Source of the DNA: Salinimonas iocasae | GTDB lineage: Bacteria; Pseudomonadota; Gammaproteobacteria; Enterobacterales; Alteromonadaceae | Assembly: GCF_006228385.1 (NCBI RefSeq) | Contig: NZ_CP039852.1 | Location: 3,747,476 to 3,811,475, forward strand | Length of the DNA stretch: 64,000 nucleotides | Direction: 5' to 3' | In this document: in pieces, positions 1 through 8,980 of the stretch | Numbering within the stretch: position 1 is the first letter of the stretch | How the letters are laid out: each line of letters opens with the position of its first letter | The notes under the pieces: model-generated | Told to the model about the DNA's origin: nothing | Seen by the model: the letters and a program-made list of their open reading frames with translations, nothing else | Databases searched by the model: none | Program-made: the position numbers and the translations under genes

Positions 1-22
1 TCAAAAATAATATAGGACATCC

Positions 23-1015
23 ATGGTCACACGCGCATTAACCAGCATCGTTCTGTCTGTAACACTTTTATTGAGTGCCTGTGCTGATACCCCGGCCCCG
101 CAGACAGCGCCCGAACCCACTGACTTCACAACAGATATGCCTTTTAAGCTTGATACACCTCGCTTTGGTGCAGGCATTGCTAATGATGGTGAGGCTATTT
201 ATGTGTTCGGAGGATCCAGCGAAGAAAAATGGCTGGGTGATGTCGAAATCATCGATCCTGAAACAGAAAACATTCAGGTATTGCATGACCATATTTTGCC
301 GCGCCGGTATTTTTCGGCTGTTTATGATGGCAATCACCATATTTATCTGATTGGCGGGATTTCGCACGAAGGCGATGATTACGCCTATGAGAGTCGTGTA
401 GAGGTGTTTGATACCCGTAGTCGCACAATCTCTCAGGCAGCGCCGTTGCCGTATCCCACCCGCATTAATGCTGCTGCGTATCTTGATGGGAAAATTTATG
501 TAGTTGGTGGCGGTCACCGTGATTGGAAGACCAAGCAGATGAAGCGCTCTTCACTGATGGCTGTTTACGATATTGCAGCCAATACGTGGTCACTGGCGCC
601 TCCCATGCCGTCAGCAAAAGAAACCACAGCGGTTACATACGATGGCAAGATTTACGTGATGGGCGGCTATGATGGTGACAAAGCGGTGACATCGTTCGAA
701 CAATATGACCCGGACACCAACGCATGGACACGTTTGCCTGACCTACCGCATCCGCTAAGCGCGCACTCTGCTACAGTGTGGCACGACAAGCTTTTCACAT
801 TCGGCCATTATACCAACCTGACTGCAACGCTGGTTTATGATTTCAAGGCTCAGCAATGGCAGGAAGCCGATTTACCGGTCGCAGCAAGCCGACACAATCA
901 GGCCACAACGATTGATGACAAAGTCTACGTTATTGGTGGCCTGGAGCCGGCGGTTAAAGTGCTGGATGCAATTCAGGTGTTCGATGAATCACAGCTGGAA
1001 GAAGCAGCCCGCTAG
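23..1015 (+). CDS. Kelch-repeat beta-propeller lipoprotein
   Basis: A 330-residue exported protein. The N-terminus is a lipoprotein signal peptide: a hydrophobic stretch ends in a lipobox LLSAC with Cys20 as the likely lipidation site, followed by a Pro/Thr-rich linker. From about residue 45 onward there are six Kelch-like units, recognised by repeated hydrophobic-GG motifs (IYVFGG, IYLIGG, IYVVGG, IYVMGG, VYVIGG and one degenerate LFTFGH) each followed by a Tyr/Asp and Trp pattern. This predicts a six-bladed beta-propeller anchored in the envelope. Kelch propellers usually bind ligands or partners and some act on sialic acids, but nothing here fixes a substrate. An AGGA ribosome site lies about 7 bases before the ATG. 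It converges with ilvA and ends in its own terminator. Precise function unknown. Confidence 0.8.
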   Translation: MVTRALTSIVLSVTLLLSACADTPAPQTAPEPTDFTTDMPFKLDTPRFGAGIANDGEAIYVFGGSSEEKWLGDVEIIDPETENIQVLHDHILPRRYFSAVYDGNHHIYLIGGISHEGDDYAYESRVEVFDTRSRTISQAAPLPYPTRINAAAYLDGKIYVVGGGHRDWKTKQMKRSSLMAVYDIAANTWSLAPPMPSAKETTAVTYDGKIYVMGGYDGDKAVTSFEQYDPDTNAWTRLPDLPHPLSAHSATVWHDKLFTFGHYTNLTATLVYDFKAQQWQEADLPVAASRHNQATTIDDKVYVIGGLEPAVKVLDAIQVFDESQLEEAAR

Positions 1016-1026
1016 GCTGCTTTTTT
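1003..1026 (+). terminator. Intrinsic terminator overlapping the Kelch gene stop codon
   Basis: A 7-bp perfect stem (AGCAGCC / GGCTGCT) with a 5-base loop is followed by a run of six T. The loop and 3' arm contain the TAG stop codon of the Kelch gene, so the last codons form the 5' arm. Confidence 0.8.
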
Positions 1027-1033
1027 CAGGCAA

Positions 1034-2575
1034 TTACTGCGCAGCACCCGACAGAAAAAACTGATATGCAGGATCATCGGTAACGTCTGAAAACGTATAA
1101 TTCAGATCCTGCAGATGCTCATCGAATGCGGCCCTGCTTTGTGGTGGGATATCAAAACCTGCCAGTACCAGTCCTTTTGCAGCACCATGGTTGCGATAAT
1201 GGAACAAGGTAATATTCCAGCGCTCACCCAGGGTGTTAAGAAATTTCAGTAAAGCACCAGGATACTCCGGAAATTCAAACGCAAATACGGTCTCATTTAA
1301 AATAGCGGGTGGCCTGCCCCCAACCATGTGCCGGACGTGCAATTTCGCCAGCTCATTGTTGCTAAGGTCAAAACACGCAAAACCTTTGTCAGTGAGGCTT
1401 TCCTGTAACAGCGAAAACTCCGGCTGCCCGCCTTTAAGTTTCACCCCCACAAATACATGGGCTTCGGCATCACTCCCGTAGCGGTAATTAAACTCAGTAA
1501 TATTCTTACCGCCAAGCGCTTCACAAAATTGCTTAAACGCCCCTGGTCGCTCGGCTAATTTGGCAGCAAAAACTGCTTCTTTCTGCTCTGCTAACTCACA
1601 CCGCTCGGACACATAGCGAAGGGTGTGAAAATTGATATTTGCCCCGCACAAGATGCCGCCAATATTTTTACCGGTAAGATTGTGGGCCCTGGCATATTTT
1701 CGAATTGCCGCGACTGACAAGGCACCAGCCGGCTCTGCAATAACCCGGGTATCATCGAAAATATCTTTTATAGCACCGCAAATCTCATCATTGGACACCG
1801 TCACAATCTCATCAACGTATTCGTTGCATAAGCGGAAGGTTTCCTGCCCCATCGTTTTAACCGCCACGCCATCAGCAAAAATACCTACCGATGGCAGCGC
1901 CACGGGCTTGCCGGCTTGTCTGGCGGCAGCAAAACAGGCAGATTCTTCAGACTCAACAGCAATGATTTTAATGTCTGGCTTCAACTGTTTAAGGTAAACC
2001 GAAATGCCGGCCGCCAGGCCCCCGCCTCCCACCGCCACAAAAATCATGTCGAGGTTGGGATTTTGTTCCAGTAACTCGCGGGCTACGGTACCCTGACCGG
2101 CAATGACATCAGGATCATCAAACGGCGGCACAAAGGTATAGCCATGCTGCTCGGCCAGAAGCTTTGCATGGGCACTGGCCTGATCGAAACTGGTACCATG
2201 CTGAATAACCGTTACCTGCTGCCCGCCAAAGCGGCGTACCGCGTCCACCTTTATATCGGGTGTGGTTTCAGGCATTACGATAGTGGCGTTAATGCCTTTA
2301 ACGTGGGCGCCGTAAGCCAACCCCTGCGCATGATTTCCTGCTGAGGCTGCAATGACCCCGGCCTGCTGCTGGGCTTCAGTCAGCGTGCATATTCGGTTAT
2401 AAGCCCCGCGCAACTTGAAGGATTTAACCGGCTGCTGATCTTCGCGTTTTAAAAAAACAGTATTGCCAATCTGATGAGACAGTCCAGACATGGTGACCAA
2501 ATCACTGGCTACCGCGACATCATAAACCGGTGCCAGCAGTATTTTTTTCAGATATTCATGATTGCTAATCGTCAT
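1034..2575 (-). CDS. ilvA: Threonine ammonia-lyase, biosynthetic
   Basis: PLP enzyme that deaminates L-threonine to 2-oxobutanoate, the first committed step of isoleucine synthesis. Length (513 aa) matches the long, allosteric biosynthetic form. The PLP lysine motif SFKLRGAYN is near residue 54 and the phosphate-binding glycine loop GGGGLAAG near residue 187. The C-terminal 190 residues hold the two ACT-like regulatory domains typical of the isoleucine-inhibited enzyme ([15 protein letters not shown] begins the first, [15 protein letters not shown] the second). Its ATG overlaps the ilvD stop by 4 bp (ATGA), so it is translationally coupled as the last gene of an ilvE-ilvD-ilvA operon. Confidence 0.97.
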   Translation of the reverse strand: MTISNHEYLKKILLAPVYDVAVASDLVTMSGLSHQIGNTVFLKREDQQPVKSFKLRGAYNRICTLTEAQQQAGVIAASAGNHAQGLAYGAHVKGINATIVMPETTPDIKVDAVRRFGGQQVTVIQHGTSFDQASAHAKLLAEQHGYTFVPPFDDPDVIAGQGTVARELLEQNPNLDMIFVAVGGGGLAAGISVYLKQLKPDIKIIAVESEESACFAAARQAGKPVALPSVGIFADGVAVKTMGQETFRLCNEYVDEIVTVSNDEICGAIKDIFDDTRVIAEPAGALSVAAIRKYARAHNLTGKNIGGILCGANINFHTLRYVSERCELAEQKEAVFAAKLAERPGAFKQFCEALGGKNITEFNYRYGSDAEAHVFVGVKLKGGQPEFSLLQESLTDKGFACFDLSNNELAKLHVRHMVGGRPPAILNETVFAFEFPEYPGALLKFLNTLGERWNITLFHYRNHGAAKGLVLAGFDIPPQSRAAFDEHLQDLNYTFSDVTDDPAYQFFLSGAAQ

Positions 2576-4422
2576 ATATCTTCCAACTTAGCGGCATCGC
2601 GCACCGCGCCTTTATCTGCACTGGTGGCCAACATGGCAAAGTTTTTCAGCGATGCAGAAACCACACGCTCACGGTTAAGTGGTTTAAACGGACGGGGGCG
2701 CTGTTGCATTGCCTCACGCCGATGGGCCAGCTCAGCATCTGTCAGATCCACGTTGATCGTACGATTGGGTATATCAATAACAATGGTGTCACCGTCTTCC
2801 ACCAGCGCGATACCACCGCCACTGGCTGCTTCGGGTGAACAATGCCCGATGGATAAACCGCTGGTTCCGCCTGAGAAGCGTCCATCTGTGATCAATGCAC
2901 AGGATTTACCCAACCCTTTGGACTTCAGGTAAGACGTGGGATACAGCATCTCCTGCATACCCGGCCCGCCCCGCGGACCTTCATAACGGATGATTACGGC
3001 ATCGCCGGCTTTAACCTCATCATTCAGAATTCCGGCAACCGCATCCTCCTGACTTTCATAGATTTTTGCCGTGCCGGTAAAGGTAAGTATCGACTCATCC
3101 ACGCCAGCGGTTTTAACGATGCAGCCATTTTTAGCCAAATTGCCGTACAACACAGCCAGACCACCTTCCTGACTATAGGCGTGCTCAAGGGCCCGGATAC
3201 AGCCTGCTTCACGGTCCCGGTCGGCTTCATCCCAGCGGCACGACTGACTGAAGGCTTTGGTAGTACGTATGCCTGCAGGCCCAGCACGATAAAACGTATC
3301 CGCAATTTCGTTTTGCGTATCTGTGATATCCCACTGGCTAATGACGTCGCTGATTGTCCCGCCAAGTACATGATGCGAGTCTGGGTGCAGTAATCCGGCT
3401 TTGTTCAGCTCTGATAAGATCCCCAGCACGCCACCAGCGCGGTGAACATCTTCCATATGATACTGTGGGGTAGATGGCGCTACTTTACACAAATGCGGGA
3501 CTTTGCGTGAAAGCCGGTCGATATCCGCCATGCTGAAAGGGACTTCTCCCTCCATCGCCGCAGCCAACAGATGCAAAATGGTATTGGTCGAACCGCCCAT
3601 TGCAATATCCAGGCTCATTGCATTTTCAAATGCCTCGAAATTAGCAATATTGCGGGGTAGTGCCGACGCATCATCATTACCATACCAACGCTGGCACAGC
3701 TCTACTACCAGTTCACCGGCACGTTGAAATAAGCCCTCGCGGTCGGCATGAGTGGCCAGCATGGAGCCGTTACCGGGCAGGGCAAGCCCGAGCGCTTCGG
3801 TCAGGCAGTTCATAGAGTTGGCAGTAAACATACCGGAGCACGAGCCGCAGGTCGGACAGGCAGAGCGTTCAATCTCGCCACTGTCTTTATCACTGACACT
3901 ATCGTCAGCCGCCGCGACCATTGCATCAACTAAATCCAGCTTGATAAGCTGATCAGAAAGTTGTGTTTTCCCGGCCTCCATCGGACCACCGGAAACAAAC
4001 ACAACAGGAATATTCAGGCGCATGGCTGCCATCAGCATGCCTGGGGTTATTTTGTCGCAATTGGAAATACACACCAGCGCGTCAGCGCAGTGAGCATTTG
4101 CCATGTACTCTACAGAGTCAGCGATAATTTCACGCGAGGGCAGGCTGTAAAGCATGCCGCTATGGCCCATCGCGATACCATCATCTACCGCGATGGTATT
4201 AAATTCCTTGGCAACGCCACCCGCTGCTTCAACGCTGCGGGCGACCAGTTGCCCCATATCTTTAAGATGCACATGCCCGGGTACGAACTGCGTAAAGGAG
4301 TTGGCAATGGCAATAATCGGCTTTCCAAAGTCGGTATCTTTCATACCGGTGGCACGCCATAGTGCGCGTGCCCCTGCCATGTTTCGTCCCTGCGTAGTAG
4401 TTGCAGATCGTAGTTTGGGCAT
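2572..4422 (-). CDS. ilvD: Dihydroxy-acid dehydratase
   Basis: Fe-S dehydratase that converts 2,3-dihydroxy-3-methylbutanoate and its ethyl homologue into the 2-oxo acid precursors of valine/leucine and isoleucine. The 616-residue length is normal. Cluster and active-site cysteines are visible in NCDKITPG (about residue 122) and [18 protein letters not shown] (about residues 190-210); the conserved [10 protein letters not shown] and GRFSGGTSG motifs are intact. The start ATG has AGGAG six bases upstream. It sits 22 bp after ilvE and overlaps ilvA by 4 bp. Confidence 0.98.
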   Translation of the reverse strand: MPKLRSATTTQGRNMAGARALWRATGMKDTDFGKPIIAIANSFTQFVPGHVHLKDMGQLVARSVEAAGGVAKEFNTIAVDDGIAMGHSGMLYSLPSREIIADSVEYMANAHCADALVCISNCDKITPGMLMAAMRLNIPVVFVSGGPMEAGKTQLSDQLIKLDLVDAMVAAADDSVSDKDSGEIERSACPTCGSCSGMFTANSMNCLTEALGLALPGNGSMLATHADREGLFQRAGELVVELCQRWYGNDDASALPRNIANFEAFENAMSLDIAMGGSTNTILHLLAAAMEGEVPFSMADIDRLSRKVPHLCKVAPSTPQYHMEDVHRAGGVLGILSELNKAGLLHPDSHHVLGGTISDVISQWDITDTQNEIADTFYRAGPAGIRTTKAFSQSCRWDEADRDREAGCIRALEHAYSQEGGLAVLYGNLAKNGCIVKTAGVDESILTFTGTAKIYESQEDAVAGILNDEVKAGDAVIIRYEGPRGGPGMQEMLYPTSYLKSKGLGKSCALITDGRFSGGTSGLSIGHCSPEAASGGGIALVEDGDTIVIDIPNRTINVDLTDAELAHRREAMQQRPRPFKPLNRERVVSASLKNFAMLATSADKGAVRDAAKLEDI

Positions 4423-4444
4423 AATTGCTCCTGAAAGTTAGGGT

Positions 4445-5377
4445 TTATTCATAAACGGGCGTCAGCCAGTTCCACTTGTCTTCTGTTGTGCCATTGAACA
4501 GGCCAAAGAATTTTTCCTGTACTGCCTCAGTAATAGGGCCACGGCCACCATTACCCACGGCAATACCATCAACACTGCGCACAGGAGTAACTTCGGCTGC
4601 AGTGCCGCACATTAAGATTTCGTCAGCAAGATACATTGCCTCACGAGGAATATTTTCTTCACGGACTTCGTAGCCCATATCACGAAGCAATGTCATCACG
4701 GTATCGCGGGTGATACCCGGCAGGATTGCTGCTGTTTTAGGGGTGGTAGTAACGACACCATCGCGAATAACAAAAATGTTTTCACCTGCGCCTTCACTGA
4801 TATAACCATTGCGATCCAGTGCGATACCTTCACCATAACCATGACGGCGCGCTTCCATTGAGATCAATTGCGAAGACAGGTAGTTGCCCCCTGCTTTTGC
4901 CCCCGTCGGCATGGTGTTCGCCGCCAGGCGGTTCCATGAAGATATACCGGCATCAACACCATTTTTAATAGCTTCATCGCCCAGGTAGGCACCCCATTCA
5001 AACGCGGCAATGGTCAGTTCAGTTTCCTGACCAAAGGGCACCTGAAGCCCCATACCAATATCGCCATAAAACGCGATAGGACGAATATAAGCAGACTGCA
5101 AATCATTTTTGCGGATGATTTCCAACGTCGCCTCATTAACCTGATCCAGGGTGAATGGGATGGTCATCCGATAAACTTTCGCTGAATCAAACAGGCGACG
5201 GTTATGCTCCTGTAAACGGAAAACACAGGTGCCTTTATCCGGCGTTTTGTAAGCACGGATCCCTTCAAAAACAGAAGAGCCGTAATGAATAGCATGGGTC
5301 ATTACATGTACCGTGGCGTCTTTCCAGGGTTTTATCTCGCCGTTAAACCAAATATATTCAGCAGGTTGCTTAGCCAT
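4445..5377 (-). CDS. ilvE: Branched-chain-amino-acid aminotransferase
   Basis: Fold-type IV PLP transaminase that interconverts the branched-chain 2-oxo acids and leucine, isoleucine and valine using glutamate. At 310 residues it is full length and begins with the typical EYIWFNGEIKPWKDA. The PLP lysine lies in TGAKAGGNY (about residue 160), and the phosphate-cup motif GITRDTVM and the late CGTAAEVTPV motif are present. It is the first gene of ilvEDA. In E. coli the same order is preceded by ilvGM; here no acetolactate synthase gene is adjacent, so that step must be encoded elsewhere. Confidence 0.97.
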   Translation of the reverse strand: MAKQPAEYIWFNGEIKPWKDATVHVMTHAIHYGSSVFEGIRAYKTPDKGTCVFRLQEHNRRLFDSAKVYRMTIPFTLDQVNEATLEIIRKNDLQSAYIRPIAFYGDIGMGLQVPFGQETELTIAAFEWGAYLGDEAIKNGVDAGISSWNRLAANTMPTGAKAGGNYLSSQLISMEARRHGYGEGIALDRNGYISEGAGENIFVIRDGVVTTTPKTAAILPGITRDTVMTLLRDMGYEVREENIPREAMYLADEILMCGTAAEVTPVRSVDGIAVGNGGRGPITEAVQEKFFGLFNGTTEDKWNWLTPVYE

Positions 5378-5782
5378 GTTTATTCCTTATTTACGGGGCA
5401 CCGTTGGCCCGGGTACTGCCAGAAAGCAGAAAATTAAAAGTTCAGCGCAAATGATACAGCAGGTGATTCAAAACGCCCAATGACAGACCGTTTTAAGCCA
5501 CCTGAATGGACAGCAAATTTTACATCTGGCTTACTTTTACGACGCAAACAAGGCGATGGCCCCTAAAAACGCAGGGGATATTGATGAGACCTGCTGCAAA
5601 ACAACAGGACAAAGATGTTCGGAAAAGAGTGCAATCACGCACCTGGCGTTTTTATGCTCACAACCGGCTGGCTGACCTGTTGTGAAACGCTATGACAAAG
5701 AATTAGCACGAAACGGTGGTCTTTTTCAACCAATTTAGCCAGACTATTTAGCGCTTATCACCCTTCAAAAAAGGTAACATTG
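5378..5782. promoter_or_regulatory. Intergenic region between divergent ilvE and the TRIC gene
   Basis: About 400 bp without a recognised gene. It should hold the ilvEDA promoter (minus) and the promoter of the TRIC-type gene (plus). On the minus strand there is a 33-codon GTG-started ORF (5537-5638) in which about 36 percent of codons are Leu, Ile or Val, and 7-bp complementary arms (TAAGCCA/TGGCTTA) downstream of it. I cannot assemble a full attenuator with a T-tract from this, so leader control is only a possibility. Confidence 0.4.
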
Positions 5783-6397
5783 ATGATTGAAAGCTGGATC
5801 CACGTGCTTAACCTCGCCGGTGTTGCCGTGTGTGCAATATCCGGAACGCTGATGGCCTTCCAGAAAAGAATGGATGGGTTCGGCGTAGTGGTTCTGGCTT
5901 CAGCCACCGCTGTGGGGGGCGGTACCCTTCGCGATATGATGCTCGATTTACCGGTATTCTGGATTGAAGATACTGACTATCTGTATGTCACCTGTATTGC
6001 TGCCCTTATCACCATTATCTGGTTGCGCCTCACATCACTGTTTCCCTATCACTACCTGCTGGTTGCCGATGCATTTGGTCTGGCATTGTTTAATGTCGTC
6101 GGCATTGAAAAAGCGTTAGGCACCGGCGCTGGAATGGCTGTCGCCATAGCTATGGGCACTATCACAGGCGTGTTTGGCGGGTTACTGCGCGATGTTATCT
6201 GCCGCGAGGTGCCGCTGGTTTTGTCCGGCGAGTTATATGCCATTACCTGTATCGTAGGCGGTGGCGCCTACGCACTGTTCTATACCCTGCAGTTACCTGA
6301 CATCTGGTGTGTGGTGGCGGCCCTGGTAACTACCGTATGTTTGCGCCTGGGCGCCATGCGCTGGCACTGGGAACTGCCGGTGTTCAGAAGCGAATAA
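5783..6397 (+). CDS. TRIC-type (YicG/UPF0126) cation channel family membrane protein
   Basis: Integral membrane protein of 204 residues with about seven hydrophobic helices. It has the internal duplication of the UPF0126/TRIC family: the first half carries VGGGTLRDMMLD and the second GVFGGLLRDVICRE, followed in each by a charged/proline turn. Family members form trimeric monovalent cation channels, and the E. coli relative is YicG; which ion is carried here cannot be told from sequence. The ATG at 5783 follows AAGG by about 8 bases; the TTG just before it is in frame but less likely. Transcribed with the same orientation as comM. Confidence 0.88.
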   Translation: MIESWIHVLNLAGVAVCAISGTLMAFQKRMDGFGVVVLASATAVGGGTLRDMMLDLPVFWIEDTDYLYVTCIAALITIIWLRLTSLFPYHYLLVADAFGLALFNVVGIEKALGTGAGMAVAIAMGTITGVFGGLLRDVICREVPLVLSGELYAITCIVGGGAYALFYTLQLPDIWCVVAALVTTVCLRLGAMRWHWELPVFRSE

Positions 6398-6468
6398 TCT
6401 GCCTAACTGTTCAGTACGTTACTGTTTCAGTATGCCGTAAGCTGACCCTTTTTCAGCAGGACGATATT

Positions 6469-7983
6469 ATGGGCTATGCGGTTGTAAATACGCGCGCCGG
6501 GGAGGGAGTGGGCGCACCCTCCGTGCAGGTTGAAGTGCATCTGGCAAACGGCCTGCACGCTTTTCACCTGGTCGGCATGGCTGAAACCTGCGTTAAGGAA
6601 GCGCGCGACAGAGTAAGAAGCGCGCTAATTAACAGTGGTTTTGAGTTCCCAGCTAAACGTATTACGGTAAACCTTGCGCCTGCGACGATTCCAAAACATG
6701 GCGGTCGTTATGATTTACCCATCGCAATTGGAATCCTTATTGCGGCAGGTGTGCTCGTCGCTGGCTGCACCAGTGACTATGAGTTTATCGGTGAGTTGGG
6801 CCTGGATGGCAAGATAAAAGCCGTTCGCGGGCTGATACCAGCGCTTTTGGCAGCGCGCGAGCATGCGACGCATATTGTTATCCCTGCGGAAAACAGCCAC
6901 GAAGCATCACTTGTTAGCGGAATTGACCGTCGAGCAGCACCTGATCTGGCGAGCGTTTTTAATCATCTCAACGGCATCTCATCCTTACCAGCGCTGTGCG
7001 ATACCCTGAACACGGCTCAGGATACAGCTGCCCCAAAGTGGGATGATATTATCGGTCAGCACCAGGCTAAGCGGGCTTTGGTTATTGCAGCAGCGGCCGA
7101 GCATCATATTTTATTTGTTGGTCCGCCGGGCACCGGTAAAAGCCTGCTGGCCAATCGCCTGCTCTCGCTATTGCCCCCGCTCAGTGTGGAACAAGCGCTT
7201 CAGGTAGCCTCCATAGCGTCTGTCAAAGGCGTCACTATTGATGCAGAATCACTGTTCTCGCGGCCATTTCGCGCACCGCACCATACCAGTTCAGCGATTG
7301 CGCTGACCGGCGGCGGAACCCAGCCCATGCCCGGTGAAATATCGCTGGCGCATCTGGGGGTATTGTTTCTGGACGAGTTGCCGGAGTTCGGCAGACGGGC
7401 GCTGGATGTTCTGCGGGAACCGTTGGAAACCGGCGATATCTGTATCAGCCGCGCGCAGGCGCAGGCGGTTTACCCGGCACGGTTTCAACTGGTCGCTGCC
7501 ATGAATCCCAGTCCGACTGGTGATATTCACGATGGGCGCACCTCACCGGATAATATCCTGCGCTATATAAATCGCATATCCGGCCCGTTCTTAGATCGTA
7601 TCGACTTACAGGTTAGTGTTCCGCGCCTTGATGAGTATACACTGAGCCATACTGGTACGACCCAAACAGACTCAGCACAACGCGCTAAAGCGCAGATTAA
7701 TCACGCCAGAGAGCGACAAACTATCAGACAGGGTAAACTCAATAGTGCCCTGCACAGCGCGGAGCTGACCGAGGCTTGCAGATTGAGCGCAAAAGATTTG
7801 GAATTTGTGCAACAGGCAGCGCGACAGCTCAAATTATCCATGCGCGTCTTCCACCGAACGCTGAAAGTTGCCCGGACTATTGCTGATCTAGAATCCAGTG
7901 ACAGTGTTACGCAGCAACATATCAGCGAAGCATTAGGTTACAGAGCGCTGGATACTATTATTGCTCAGCTTAGCTCCAGCTGA
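6469..7983 (+). CDS. comM: YifB/ComM family AAA+ ATPase (Mg-chelatase-like helicase)
   Basis: A 504-residue hexameric ATPase. ComM of Vibrio is a bidirectional helicase that promotes branch migration when transformed DNA is integrated; the family is also called Mg-chelatase-like. The N-terminal ChlI domain covers about residues 1-165, with GVGAPSVQVEVHLANGLHAFHLVGMAE. The AAA+ core has Walker A GPPGTGKS near residue 218, Walker B VLFLDELPEF, and the C-terminal Mg-chelatase domain ends in RALD. The ATG at 6469 begins MGYAVVNTRAGEGV, as in the family; an in-frame reading can be opened 162 bp earlier but overlaps the upstream gene. Its last 19 bp overlap the convergent ilvY. Competence itself is not shown by this window. 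Confidence 0.93.
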   Translation: MGYAVVNTRAGEGVGAPSVQVEVHLANGLHAFHLVGMAETCVKEARDRVRSALINSGFEFPAKRITVNLAPATIPKHGGRYDLPIAIGILIAAGVLVAGCTSDYEFIGELGLDGKIKAVRGLIPALLAAREHATHIVIPAENSHEASLVSGIDRRAAPDLASVFNHLNGISSLPALCDTLNTAQDTAAPKWDDIIGQHQAKRALVIAAAAEHHILFVGPPGTGKSLLANRLLSLLPPLSVEQALQVASIASVKGVTIDAESLFSRPFRAPHHTSSAIALTGGGTQPMPGEISLAHLGVLFLDELPEFGRRALDVLREPLETGDICISRAQAQAVYPARFQLVAAMNPSPTGDIHDGRTSPDNILRYINRISGPFLDRIDLQVSVPRLDEYTLSHTGTTQTDSAQRAKAQINHARERQTIRQGKLNSALHSAELTEACRLSAKDLEFVQQAARQLKLSMRVFHRTLKVARTIADLESSDSVTQQHISEALGYRALDTIIAQLSSS

Positions 7984-8828
7984 AACAGCGCATCGATGAG
8001 CGGCTCACTCCGCCGGCTGCCCAGGCAGCAAAGCCCCAGCTGGTAAGGCTCAATATTATCCACCTTAATGCGGGTGACTTTTGATGCCATACTGGAATGG
8101 TCCAGCACCACCTGCGGTACAAACCCCATCCCGCACTCAAACGCGACCATACTGACGATAGCTTCATTCCCCCCAACTGACGCATATACGTTAGGGCGGA
8201 TCCCTGCCTCAGCAAACCAGTGATAGACGATGCGGCGGGTTGGTCCATATTCAGGCATCACCACCTGATGGCGACGCCAGTCTATTTGTGCCAGCTGCGA
8301 TATGCCCCAGCTCTTAGGCACAATCAAATCCAGGGGAATATTATCCAGCGGTACGAAGTTAAGCTCTTTGGGAAAATCCGGAGTATGGATGGCGATACTG
8401 ACATCACAGCTTTTTTGTTTCACCCGGTCAATAGCCTGAGCCGGATCGCCAGTAATCAGGCGAATATCTACCGCAGGATGCAGGTTGCGGAAGGCTCTTA
8501 ACAAACCAGGTAGATGGCTTTGACTGGCGGTGACTGAACAGAAAATACTTAGCTGTCCCTGTAGTGTTTGTGCGTCCTGATGCAACTGTGCCTGCAGTTC
8601 GCGCCAGTCCCTGACCACCTGACGGCTAAAAACCAGCAGCTTTTGCCCGGCGGGGGTCAGCGCTACCTGGCGGTTGTCCCGATCAAATAACGGTGCACCG
8701 CATTCTTCCTCTAAGCGCTGTACGATGCGGCTCAGGGTCGATGCTGATACAAACATTGCTCTTGCAGTTTCCCCGAAGTGAAGGCTGTCTGCTAAGTGGT
8801 TAAATAGCTGTAGGCTCTTAATATCCAT
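7965..8828 (-). CDS. ilvY: LysR-type regulator of ilvC
   Basis: A 287-residue LysR-family activator. The N-terminal winged helix-turn-helix (HFGETARAMFVSASTLSRIVQRLEEE cannot be shown whole, but ends in PLFDRDN) covers residues 1-60 and closely resembles E. coli IlvY; the remainder is the periplasmic-binding-like effector domain. In E. coli IlvY senses acetolactate and acetohydroxybutyrate and activates ilvC. The start at 8828 gives MDIKSLQLFNHLADS, the family start; the 16 upstream in-frame residues would extend into the operator region and are rejected. It is divergent from ilvC, with three TTGCAA sites between them, and overlaps comM convergently by 19 bp. Confidence 0.94.
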   Translation of the reverse strand: MDIKSLQLFNHLADSLHFGETARAMFVSASTLSRIVQRLEEECGAPLFDRDNRQVALTPAGQKLLVFSRQVVRDWRELQAQLHQDAQTLQGQLSIFCSVTASQSHLPGLLRAFRNLHPAVDIRLITGDPAQAIDRVKQKSCDVSIAIHTPDFPKELNFVPLDNIPLDLIVPKSWGISQLAQIDWRRHQVVMPEYGPTRRIVYHWFAEAGIRPNVYASVGGNEAIVSMVAFECGMGFVPQVVLDHSSMASKVTRIKVDNIEPYQLGLCCLGSRRSEPLIDALFQLELS

Positions 8829-8832
8829 AGCG

Positions 8833-8876
8833 TTGCAAAAAATGAAATACTGTGTTGCAAATATATCATTTTGCAA
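8833..8876. promoter_or_regulatory. IlvY operator cluster: three TTGCAA sites
   Basis: TTGCAA, itself a palindrome, occurs at 8833-8838, 8855-8860 and 8871-8876 in the gap between ilvY and ilvC. E. coli IlvY binds tandem operators built on TTGCAA half-sites, so this matches the family. Centre-to-centre spacings are 22 and 16 bp. The first site lies 5 bp before the ilvY start and fits autoregulation; the last overlaps the probable ilvC -35. Confidence 0.75.
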
Positions 8877-8898
8877 AATAAAAGCGATGGGCTAGTCT
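8871..8898 (+). promoter_or_regulatory. Probable ilvC promoter
   Basis: TTGCAA (8871-8876), 16 bp, then TAGTCT (8893-8898) form a weak sigma70-like promoter pointing to ilvC. The weak boxes suit an activator-dependent promoter. The -35 coincides with the third IlvY site. Confidence 0.5.
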
Positions 8899-8980
8899 TC
8901 ATTACAAGTCGTCACAGACGAGGTCTCCGGTAGCGGCAACAACCGGGATTGATGAAATAAAGAAGATGTTCGGAAATCTT

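Noticed and set aside
68..517. Long minus frame inside the Kelch gene
   Set aside because: It is a shadow of the real gene: no ribosome site, no domain, and codon use unlike neighbours.
6307..6468. N-terminal extension of comM
   Set aside because: It overlaps the TRIC gene, lacks similarity to the family and the ATG at 6469 gives the expected start.
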